Shown: positions 34,938 to 41,793 of the stretch, in pieces
Layout of the letters: each line of letters starts with the position of its first letter
Position numbering within the stretch: the stretch's first letter is position 1
DNA from: Caldilineaceae bacterium
Lineage (GTDB): Bacteria > Chloroflexota > Anaerolineae > Caldilineales > Caldilineaceae
Assembly: GCA_019637685.1 (NCBI GenBank)
Contig: JAHBVF010000047.1
Location: 1-41,793, forward strand
DNA length: 41,793 bases
Reading direction: 5' to 3'
Program-made: the position numbers and the translations under genes
The notes under the pieces: model-generated
Databases searched by the model: none
What the model was told of the DNA's origin: nothing
Seen by the model: the letters and a program-made list of their open reading frames with translations, nothing else

Positions 34938-35078
34938 TCAGGCTTCGACCATAGCTTTGGCTGAGTTGTTTAGGAGATCGAAGACTGACATCCCCATAGC
35001 AGCGATAGCTGCAACTGTGATGATTACCAGCAGCATAAGGGTAATACTGTATTCGGTGAGTGCCTGGGCTGTTTCCAT
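34938..35078 (-). CDS. Flp/Fap-type pilin subunit
   Basis: The 46-residue product begins METAQALTEYSITLMLLVIITVAA, which matches the type IVb Flp pilin pattern: a short hydrophilic leader, a conserved Glu-Tyr five residues on, and a single hydrophobic helix. Such proteins polymerise into tight-adherence pili after processing by a prepilin peptidase. A longer in-frame start exists at 35150 but adds residues unlike this family. No secretion, assembly or peptidase genes of a tad locus are present in the window, so it is an orphan here. Confidence 0.7.
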   Translation of the reverse strand: METAQALTEYSITLMLLVIITVAAIAAMGMSVFDLLNNSAKAMVEA

Positions 35079-35296
35079 CTGAAATAGATTCTGCCCGAAA
35101 AAATAGAGCTTCCACAACAAAAAACGGCACATCTGCATTTTCCCCATCAAATGTACTCTGCAAACGAAGTGAATTACATAGCATACGTCAATACAGTTTT
35201 ACTCTACACCCATTTCGGGTGTACTATGCTTTCATCTACGTGACAGTATGACACAATTATAGTGCTTTGAACGCTCAGGCAATGGTACTGATATTC
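35079..35296. other. divergent intergenic region with a small hairpin
   Basis: Between the minus-strand pilin and the plus-strand M16-type gene lies an AT-rich region. It contains a perfect 7-bp hairpin TACACCC/GGGTGTA (35205-35211, 35217-35223, 5-nt loop) and a TATAGT -10-like string at 35258-35263, which could serve the M16 gene. No strong -35 was seen in either direction. Confidence 0.35.
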
Positions 35297-36574
35297 ATGA
35301 AATCAACAGCTAAACACGCTTTCCCCGGACCAGACAATGTAGTACGGACCCAGTTGGACAATGGAATTATTTTGCTCGTTCGGGAAAACTGGACAGCCCC
35401 CGTCGTCGTTCTGGACGGCTTTCTGACCGTGGGCAGCATCCACGAACCCGCGGCAAAGGCCGGGCTGGCCTCGTTCACGGCGTCCCTGCTCACCCGTGGC
35501 AGCCACAGTTTCGACTTCGACTCTTTTAACGAGACGGTGGAGTCGGTGGGCGCAAGCATCAATATGGGCGCAGGCGATCACGTGACCAGTTTTGGCACAG
35601 AAAGCCTGGCTGAGGACTTCCCCCAAATGGTGGAGCTTCTGGCCGATGTGTTGCGCCGCCCCACCTTTCCGGCCCAGCAGATGGAGCGGGTGCGGGGGCA
35701 GTGGCTAGTACGCTTGCAGGAACGGGAACAGAATACCCGGAGTGTGGCCCACCGTCGCTTTCACGAGCTGCTCTATGGCGACCACCCCTACGGACGGCCT
35801 GGCTCTGGCTATTCCGAGACCATTCAGTCCATCAGCCGGGAAGACGTGGCGGACTTTCATCGACACAATTATGGGCCAGAGGGCGCGATTATCGTCGTCA
35901 GCGGTGCTATCACAGCCCCGGTCGTGACCGAATTGATCGAGCGCCATCTGGGCGACTGGCGCGGTGCCTCGCCGGATCAGACGCTCCCGCCGATCTCGCC
36001 CCAGACGGACATCCGGCAGGAGCGGATTCCGCTGGCGGGCAAAGTCCAGTCGGATATTTTGATTGGGTCCTTGTCCATTGCCCGTTCCGATCCGGACTAT
36101 TTTGCGGTGCAGGTGGCGAACAGTATTCTCGGCCAGTTTGGATTGATGGGGCGTCTGGGCGAAGTGGTGCGCGAAGAGCAAGGGCTGGCCTATTACAGCT
36201 ATAGTATGCTGGACACAGACATCGGCCCCGGTCCCTGGCTGGCCGCGGCTGGGGTGAACCCGGCCAATGTGGACCTGGCCGTGGAAAGCATCCGCGCTGA
36301 GTTTGCCCGCCTGGGGGCGGAGCCAGTCAGTGAGGAAGAATTGTCCGACAGCCAGGCCAATATGACCGGTCGCCTGCCCCTGGCGCTGGAGACGAATGAT
36401 GGCGTGACCTCCCAACTGCTGAATATGGAATGGTACGGGCTAGGGCTGGACTACCTCTACCGCTACGCCGATCACATTAACGCCATCACTGCTGAGGACG
36501 TACAGCGGGTGGCTGCCAAATATCTGCGCGCCGATGCCTATACACTGGTGGTAGCAGGGCCTACGGTTGAGTAG
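35297..36574 (+). CDS. M16-family (insulinase/PqqL-like) protein lacking the zinc motif
   Basis: The 425-residue product has the two-domain M16 layout: an N-terminal domain opening VVRTQLDNGIILLVREN, and a second domain with YFAVQVANSILGQFGLMGRLGEVVREEQGLAYY. In active members the stretch after GSIHE would be GLAHxxEHxxxxGT; here residues 56-69 read GLASFTASLLTRGS, so the HXXEH zinc site is S-F-T-A-S. It is therefore most likely the non-catalytic partner of a heterodimeric M16B peptidase. The conserved GLAYY motif, which positions substrate, is kept. No catalytic partner lies next to it. The start is uncertain: TTG 35267 or ATG 35282 are alternatives. Its 3' end overlaps the converging gene by 14 nt. 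Confidence 0.85.
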   Translation: MKSTAKHAFPGPDNVVRTQLDNGIILLVRENWTAPVVVLDGFLTVGSIHEPAAKAGLASFTASLLTRGSHSFDFDSFNETVESVGASINMGAGDHVTSFGTESLAEDFPQMVELLADVLRRPTFPAQQMERVRGQWLVRLQEREQNTRSVAHRRFHELLYGDHPYGRPGSGYSETIQSISREDVADFHRHNYGPEGAIIVVSGAITAPVVTELIERHLGDWRGASPDQTLPPISPQTDIRQERIPLAGKVQSDILIGSLSIARSDPDYFAVQVANSILGQFGLMGRLGEVVREEQGLAYYSYSMLDTDIGPGPWLAAAGVNPANVDLAVESIRAEFARLGAEPVSEEELSDSQANMTGRLPLALETNDGVTSQLLNMEWYGLGLDYLYRYADHINAITAEDVQRVAAKYLRADAYTLVVAGPTVE

Positions 36575-39536
36575 AATGTTTATGCGTTATCAGTGGCAGG
36601 AAAAGACCACTTGCTGCTGATGGAAGCCCACTGTTTTGTGTCCCGTTGGCTATCAGCGGGATGAGTACACCTTCCCCGATGTCCTCTACAATTACGCGCA
36701 CGACAAGACTGTCTGTGCCACCCCGCCCGTCCGTTGCCTTGATAATTATCTCATAGACATTATCCCCATTGGAGTCGAGGGGATGTTCATAATTGGGTGC
36801 TTGTAAAAAGAACAAGCGCCCGTTGTTCGCGTCCAGAAAAAGCAGGGGGGCATCGGCACCCCCGACAATCTCAATGGCAACCGGATCGTTGTCGGGGTCT
36901 GTCACCTGTGTATCTGTGACAAAGGAACGATTTTCATTAACTCTGACGCTTGTTTCCCCGGCTTCATCGTTGATGGTAATCCTGGGGGAAAGATTACCCA
37001 CTACGGGTGTAGGCGTGAATGTGCTACCGGCTGGCGCAGTAGCCGTGACGGTCGGTGTGGGTGTAGCCGTGACAGTGCTGCCTGGGGGCACAGTAGCGGT
37101 GGCCGTGGGCGTAGCGGTGACTGTACTGCCTGGAGGTACAGTAGCTGTCGGTGTGGGCGTAGATGTAACAGTGCTGCCTGGGGGTACGGTAGGCGTCGGT
37201 GTGTGTGTGGCCGTGCTACCTGCTGGCGCAGTGGATGTGACAGTCGGTGTGGCGGTCGCTGTGCTACCGGCGGGCACTGTAGACGTGACGGTCGGTGTGG
37301 GTGTAGCTGTGACAGTGCTGCCTGGGGGCACAGTGGGCGTCGGTGTGGGCGTAGATGTGACAGTACTGCCTGGGGGCACAGTAGGTGTCGGTGTGTGTGT
37401 GGTCGTGCTGCTTGCGGGCACAGTGGATGTGACAGTCGGCGTGGCGGTCGCTGTGCTGCCTGCGGGCACTGTAGACGTGACGGTCGGTGTGGCTGTGGAT
37501 GTCACTGTGCTGCCTGGCGGTACAGTAGGGGTAGCCGTTGATGTGGCTGTCACTGTACTGCCTGGGGGCACAGTGGAAGTGGGCGTCGCTGTGGATGTGA
37601 CTGTACTGCCTGGGGGCACTGTAGCCGTTGGTGTGGATGTGGCCGTGCTGCCTGCCGGCACAGTGGATGTAGCCGTTGGTGTGGATGTGGCCGTACTGCC
37701 AGCGGGCACAGTGGGCGTGTCTGTTGAAGTGGGCGTGGGTGTCACTGTGCTGCCGGGTGGTACAGTAGGGGTCGCCGTTGATGTGGCTGTCACTGTACTG
37801 CCTGGCGGCACAGTAGAAGTGGCCGTCGGTGTGGCTGTGTTGTCCACAGGCGTAGCAGAAGTAGCCGTCGGTGTCGGTGTGGCTGTGTTGTCCACAGGCG
37901 TAGTAGAAGTAACCGTCGGTGTCGGTGTGGCTGTGTTGTCCACAGGCGTAGTAGAAGTAACCGTCGGTGTCGGTGTGGCTGTGTTGCCAATGGGCGTCGT
38001 AGAAGTAGCCGTTGGTGTGGCGGTAGGACCTCCGGGCGGGTTGACAATGCTGTCAACACTCATTTTTATCAGAAACATATCATCTAACCCATTGCTCGTA
38101 CGCTCAAGAACGTCGACTCCTGGAGCGAAATCAACGGTGTTTCTATATTGTCCGCTGACAAAAATAGTATTAGGATACTCTATAATGATATCTGTTCCCT
38201 GATTTTGACCAGAACCGCCAATGCTTTGTGCCCATACAAACGCGCCATCCGTATCAAACGCTGTGATGAAAATATCATAGCTGCCAAGACTCGACAGATT
38301 GTAGACGCTTGCTCCCGAATCGAAATCGACCGAGCCTTCGAAATAACCCGTAGTATATGTGTTGCCAGCGGCATCCAACGTCAAATTCAAACCAACGCCA
38401 TTACCGCTGTCGGCTGTTTCCCCATCCATTTTGTTGGCCCACAAAATGCTACCAGAGGAATTTAACTTGGCCAGGAAAATAGCGTCATTTCCTGTGCAAA
38501 CCAGCGTAATAACTCCAGACTGAAGCGTTACATCAACCTTATCTTGGATGTGCCCTGTAATAAAAACGTTTTGCAAAAGGTCTACAGCAATACCAAATCC
38601 TTCGTCCGTAGATTTGCCACCGATTGCCGAAGCCCACACATACGCACCATTGTTATTCAATTTAAGAACGAATATATCGCTTTCACCGGCACTGGTAAGG
38701 GGCGTGCTTGCCGCGTCCGGATCGAAATCTACGCTTTCATGAAAGCGGCCAGTAATAAGTATATTTCCTGTGCTGTCCAGTGTAATACTCGTTCCCTCAT
38801 CAATTTTTGGCCCCCCTATACTTTTGCCCCATTCAAATATACCGTCGGTGGTAAGTTTGGTAACAAAAATATCGTAATCTCCTGCGCTCGTCACATTGTA
38901 TTTTGGCAAACCAGGATCCAGATCGATCGTTCCATAAAAATAGCCAGTCAAATAAATTGAGCCGATCGTATCTACAAAAATATCTCGCGCAATCGTCAAC
39001 TCTGTGGATGAGTCAAGATTACCAATCGATTTTGCCCAGAGAAATGTGCCCGCAGAGGTCAATTTTAGGACAAAGGCGTCTATTCCCTTAGCGGTCAAAC
39101 GATACTCGTTCGGGCCGGGATCATAATCCGATGTGCCCTGAAAATAACCAGTAATATAGACGTTGCCGGATGTGTCAAGTGCTATACTTTCCCCCACATC
39201 CAACTGCGTTCCTCCCATTTGGAGCGCCCAAATAAAATCGCCTGTGGGCGTCAATTTAACGACAAAAATATCCCGCCCCCCATAGCTGGTAAGTGTGAAA
39301 GTCCCAGGGCCTGGATCAAAGTCGGCAGTCCCCTGAAAGTAACCGGTGACATAGGAATTGCCTTCCCCATCAATGGCAACTGCTTTGCCGTAATCGAAAC
39401 TGGAGCCACCTGCGGTTGCCACCCAAGCAACCGAGTCGTCGGCAAAAACAGATGTCCCGATGGAAGACATTAACAATAGCACCAATATAGCCTGTGCTAG
39501 ATTCTTGAATAGCTGCCACAACCATTTTTTCTGCAT
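36561..39536 (-). CDS. exported SBBP beta-propeller protein with Thr/Pro repeat linker and cadherin-like end
   Basis: The 991-residue product has a signal peptide (cut near VFA-DD). About seven SBBP-type propeller repeats follow (about residues 40-480), each like SIALDTSGNVYITGYFQGTSDYDPG-DAFVLKL-GTFLWAKSIG. A ~340-residue low-complexity linker of Thr/Pro/Ser/Val units (VDNTATPTPTVTSTTP, TVPPGSTVTATPT) comes next. A cadherin-like domain (VRVNENRSFVTDTQVTDPDNDPVAI) follows, then a tail with LIPLIANG and LFLPLITHK close to the end. It is probably a cell-surface or secreted adhesin-like protein. ATG 39536 is chosen; GTG 39545 is possible. The propeller part is visibly more AT-rich than neighbouring genes, and the gene lies alone on the minus strand. 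Confidence 0.82.
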   Translation of the reverse strand: MQKKWLWQLFKNLAQAILVLLLMSSIGTSVFADDSVAWVATAGGSSFDYGKAVAIDGEGNSYVTGYFQGTADFDPGPGTFTLTSYGGRDIFVVKLTPTGDFIWALQMGGTQLDVGESIALDTSGNVYITGYFQGTSDYDPGPNEYRLTAKGIDAFVLKLTSAGTFLWAKSIGNLDSSTELTIARDIFVDTIGSIYLTGYFYGTIDLDPGLPKYNVTSAGDYDIFVTKLTTDGIFEWGKSIGGPKIDEGTSITLDSTGNILITGRFHESVDFDPDAASTPLTSAGESDIFVLKLNNNGAYVWASAIGGKSTDEGFGIAVDLLQNVFITGHIQDKVDVTLQSGVITLVCTGNDAIFLAKLNSSGSILWANKMDGETADSGNGVGLNLTLDAAGNTYTTGYFEGSVDFDSGASVYNLSSLGSYDIFITAFDTDGAFVWAQSIGGSGQNQGTDIIIEYPNTIFVSGQYRNTVDFAPGVDVLERTSNGLDDMFLIKMSVDSIVNPPGGPTATPTATSTTPIGNTATPTPTVTSTTPVDNTATPTPTVTSTTPVDNTATPTPTATSATPVDNTATPTATSTVPPGSTVTATSTATPTVPPGSTVTPTPTSTDTPTVPAGSTATSTPTATSTVPAGSTATSTPTATVPPGSTVTSTATPTSTVPPGSTVTATSTATPTVPPGSTVTSTATPTVTSTVPAGSTATATPTVTSTVPASSTTTHTPTPTVPPGSTVTSTPTPTPTVPPGSTVTATPTPTVTSTVPAGSTATATPTVTSTAPAGSTATHTPTPTVPPGSTVTSTPTPTATVPPGSTVTATPTATATVPPGSTVTATPTPTVTATAPAGSTFTPTPVVGNLSPRITINDEAGETSVRVNENRSFVTDTQVTDPDNDPVAIEIVGGADAPLLFLDANNGRLFFLQAPNYEHPLDSNGDNVYEIIIKATDGRGGTDSLVVRVIVEDIGEGVLIPLIANGTQNSGLPSAASGLFLPLITHKHSTQP
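37843..37986. repeat. three near-identical 48-bp tandem repeats inside the linker
   Basis: Units begin at 37843, 37891 and 37939 with TCCACAGGCG and are nearly identical; each encodes 16 residues of the minus-strand protein (VDNTATPTPTVTSTTP). Related but more diverged units extend from about 37040 to 38030. Being in frame, copy-number changes would alter linker length without breaking the gene. Confidence 0.8.
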
Positions 39537-39901
39537 AATATACACTTACCTTCCCCAGCATTTAGACCAATCAACCGGCTTGTAATTTTGTTCTTAATGG
39601 AACTTTCTGTTTATATGAAGCAGAATATTCCAGACAGACTTGTTATCGTGACCTGTACCTATTAAAGTGAAAATATTTTGATTGTATATAAGTCAATAGT
39701 AAGAACTTGCCCAAGGATATTTCCGAATCTCCGCTTGACAAACACGAATGAATCGCCAAAACTGTATTGAGTTCGGAATTCAGCCCGTCTCCCTGTTATA
39801 TCAATTTGCGTCACAAGCGAAGTCTACGCTGCGGTAGCCGGAGCGAAAGACCGACGACATCCATCATCATTTGACGATTCCCCAGTTACGTTGAAAGACA
39901 A
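39537..39901. other. AT-rich gap between divergent genes
   Basis: This 365-nt gap holds the start regions of the minus-strand propeller gene and the plus-strand ABC gene. A purine-rich AAGG lies before the minus-strand start. I found no terminator, RNA gene or clear promoter; the first 200 nt are much richer in A+T than the rest of the window. Confidence 0.4.
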
Positions 39902-40894
39902 ATGACCCAGAATTCACCCGTTATCTGCCTCGACAATCTCCGCAAGATTTATACAGTGTCCGAACGGGAAGCTGGTCTGGGCGCGGCTTTGCGCAGCCTG
40001 TTCCAGCGCAAAGCCCGAGAGGTGCGCGCGGTGGACGGCATTTCCTTTGAAGTGGAAGAAGGGGAAATTGTCGGCTTTCTGGGGCCAAACGGCGCGGGCA
40101 AAACGACGACGCTGAAGATGCTTTCGGGTCTGCTCCACCCCACCAGCGGCGACGCCCAGGTTTTTGGTTTTCGCCCCTGGCAGCGGGATCGGGACTATCT
40201 GCGCCGGATGACACTGGTGATGGGTCAGCGCAACCAACTGGTGTGGGATATTCCGGTGGCCGATTCCTTTGCGCTAAACCGGGCCGTCTATCGTATCCCC
40301 GAGGAAGAATTCCGCTCAACCGTCTCCCATCTGACAGAGCTATTGGAATTGGGGCCGCTCTTGCAAAAACCGGTGCGCAACCTTTCGCTGGGCGAGCGGA
40401 TGAAGTGCGAGATTGCCTGCGCGCTGCTGCATCGCCCCCGCGTCCTCTTTTTAGACGAGCCGACGATTGGGCTGGATGTGACGATGCAGCGGCGTATCCG
40501 CTCCTTTGTCAACGAATACAACCAGCGCACAGGCGCGACTGTTCTTCTCACCAGCCACTACATGGCCGATGTGGAGGCGCTGTGCAAGCGGGTGATCGTC
40601 ATTCATCACGGCACGCTGCTCTATGACGGAGGATTGACCGGCCTGGTGGAACGCTTTTCACCCTTCAAGACAGTGACGGTCGACCTGCTCAACGGCGCGG
40701 CCGCGGGCAGTCTGGCGAAATATGGCGAGGTCGTTGCGCGCAACGACGCGTCTGTCACCCTGCGCGTGCCCAAAGCCGAGACAGCCAGCGTCACCGGGCG
40801 TCTGCTGCGGGAACTGGAAGTGACCGATCTCACCGTCCAGGACCCGCCGATTGAGGATGTGATCGAGCACGTATTCAGCCAACCGGAAATGTAA
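39902..40894 (+). CDS. ABC-2 type transporter ATPase, COG4586-like
   Basis: This ATPase powers an exporter whose permease follows immediately. The 330-residue product has Walker A GPNGAGKTTT (61-70), a Q-loop in MGQRNQLVWD, the unusual signature LSLGERMK in place of LSGGQ, Walker B VLFLDEPTIGLD and the switch motif LTSHYM. The C-terminal ~90 residues (after FSPFKTVTVDL) form a regulatory extension. The LSLGERMK form is typical of the uncharacterised family COG4586, whose substrates are unknown. Its stop overlaps the permease start by one nucleotide, so translation is coupled. Confidence 0.9.
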   Translation: MTQNSPVICLDNLRKIYTVSEREAGLGAALRSLFQRKAREVRAVDGISFEVEEGEIVGFLGPNGAGKTTTLKMLSGLLHPTSGDAQVFGFRPWQRDRDYLRRMTLVMGQRNQLVWDIPVADSFALNRAVYRIPEEEFRSTVSHLTELLELGPLLQKPVRNLSLGERMKCEIACALLHRPRVLFLDEPTIGLDVTMQRRIRSFVNEYNQRTGATVLLTSHYMADVEALCKRVIVIHHGTLLYDGGLTGLVERFSPFKTVTVDLLNGAAAGSLAKYGEVVARNDASVTLRVPKAETASVTGRLLRELEVTDLTVQDPPIEDVIEHVFSQPEM

Positions 40895-41697
40895 TGTCTG
40901 CTTACTTATCCATCTACAAAGGCTATTTCAAAACTGCCATCGCCGTCCAGTTCCAGTATCGGATTGCGATGATCATTTGGCTGATTGGTGGCATTGTCGA
41001 ACCGCTGATGTATCTGGTGGTCTGGCGCACAGTCGCGTTCCAACAGGGCGGCACAGTCGGCAGTTTTGGTGTGGGCGATTTTGCGGCCTATTACATTGCC
41101 ATGATGCTGGCCAACCACGCCACATTTTCCTGGATTATGTGGGAATACGATTATCGCATCCGCTCCGGAGATTTCTCTACAGTTCTCCTCAAACCGATCC
41201 ATCCCATTCACAGCGACATCGCCGATAATCTGGGCTACAAACTGCTCACGCTGATCGTCTATCTCCCCGCGGTGGGGCTGCTGGCCTGGTTTTTCCAGCC
41301 CACCTGGACATTCGTGGGCTGGGCCGTGGCTGTCACCGTTCCGGTGCTGATCCTGGCCTTTCTCATGCGCTTCTTTCTGGAGTGGGGTCTGGCTATGAGC
41401 GCGTTCTGGACGACCCGCACGGGCGCGGTCAATCAGGTCTATTTCGTCCTGCTTCTCTTCTTCTCTGGGCGGCTGGCCCCCCTGGAGCTTTTCCCCCAGC
41501 CAGTCCAATCCCTGGCCGCGGTTTTGCCCTTTCGCTGGATGCTCTCTTTTCCCGTTGAACTTGTGCTGGGGCGGCTGACCGTGCAGGAAGTTCTCGCGGG
41601 GGTGGGGATGCAACTGGCCTGGATAGTAGTTGGATTTGTGCTGATGCGGATAGTCTACCGGGCGGGGATTCAGCGCTATTCGGCCTTTGGGTCGTGA
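40894..41697 (+). CDS. ABC-2 type transporter permease
   Basis: The 267-residue membrane protein has six predicted helices, beginning with AMIIWLIGGIVEPLMYLVVW and ending with LAWIVVGFVLMRIVYRAG. The cytoplasmic segment MWEYDYRIRSGDFSTVLLKPIHPI and the later LFFSGRLAPLELFP are family features of the permeases that partner COG4586-like ATPases. Systems of this sort usually have a second permease; it would lie just past the right end of the window. Confidence 0.87.
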   Translation: MSAYLSIYKGYFKTAIAVQFQYRIAMIIWLIGGIVEPLMYLVVWRTVAFQQGGTVGSFGVGDFAAYYIAMMLANHATFSWIMWEYDYRIRSGDFSTVLLKPIHPIHSDIADNLGYKLLTLIVYLPAVGLLAWFFQPTWTFVGWAVAVTVPVLILAFLMRFFLEWGLAMSAFWTTRTGAVNQVYFVLLLFFSGRLAPLELFPQPVQSLAAVLPFRWMLSFPVELVLGRLTVQEVLAGVGMQLAWIVVGFVLMRIVYRAGIQRYSAFGS

Positions 41698-41775
41698 GGC
41701 AAGGGTAAGAATAAGTCTCAACAATCAGTCTCCGCAATGGGCTTCCGCCGGATAGTTCGTCGGGGCACAGCTTTC

Positions 41776-41784
41776 TGTTATGAT
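41776..41784 (+). promoter_or_regulatory. possible extended -10 promoter at the right edge
   Basis: TG-T-TATGAT (41776-41784) matches an extended -10 like the one before transketolase. The gap 41698-41793 has no other feature, and the gene it would serve lies outside the window. Confidence 0.35.
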
Positions 41785-41793
41785 AGAATCTAT

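Noticed and set aside
37843..37986. Possible CRISPR array because of regular 48-bp spacing
   Set aside because: The whole 48-bp unit is repeated with no unique spacers, and it codes in frame for a protein linker.
36793..38202. Long plus-strand open frame with Val/Gly repeats (469 codons)
   Set aside because: It is the antisense of the Thr/Pro tandem-repeat linker of the minus-strand propeller protein. Its sequence is low-complexity throughout and it has no signal or ribosome site.

Overview
The window looks like chromosomal DNA of a Chloroflexota bacterium, probably near Caldilineae or Anaerolineae. The inference rests on exported lipoproteins whose lipobox is followed by Val/Glu/Thr-rich stalks (VEVTRIVEGE, VVVTATPEP), many secreted beta-rich proteins with Pro/Thr linkers, a RodZ-like protein with such a linker, and moderately high GC. 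No rRNA, tRNA, CRISPR array or phage module was seen. Only one side of each taxonomic clue is visible, so the assignment is an inference.

Positions 1-16044 carry two complete peptide/nickel-type (Opp/Dpp) ABC importers in the same direction. The first runs ATPase-ATPase-lipoprotein-permease-permease (353-6854) behind a good sigma70-like promoter; its binding-protein gene is bracketed by two hairpin terminators. The second runs lipoprotein-permease-permease-ATPase-ATPase (9279-16044) behind its own promoter. Its binding protein appears circularly permuted: the half that is normally C-terminal comes first. Between the two systems lie a polytopic membrane protein of unknown function and a membrane-anchored cytochrome c with a normal CXXCH site plus a CX4CH sequence.

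Positions 16045-20890 hold a cell-wall amidase (minus), a divergent RodZ-like protein, and a translationally coupled metallophosphoesterase-methyltransferase pair (minus). Two related ~130-bp MITE-like elements with matching inverted termini and 8-9-bp flanking direct repeats lie at 16091 and 20486. Other dispersed 'ACGCGGATAAACACGGAT'-type repeats fill the non-coding gaps.

Positions 20891-31055 form a tight run of four exported proteins (lipoprotein, probable jelly-roll protein, beta-propeller protein, 2013-residue cadherin-like/TIG/CARDB/PPC protein). They are probably one operon for a cell-surface assembly of unknown role. After it come transketolase, a small DUF6391-like protein and DNA polymerase III delta (holA).

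Positions 34897-41793 hold an orphan Flp-type pilin (minus), an M16-family protein that lacks the zinc-binding HXXEH motif, a large exported beta-propeller protein with a Thr/Pro tandem-repeat linker (minus, locally AT-richer), and an ABC-2 type exporter (ATPase plus first permease) that continues past the window's right edge.
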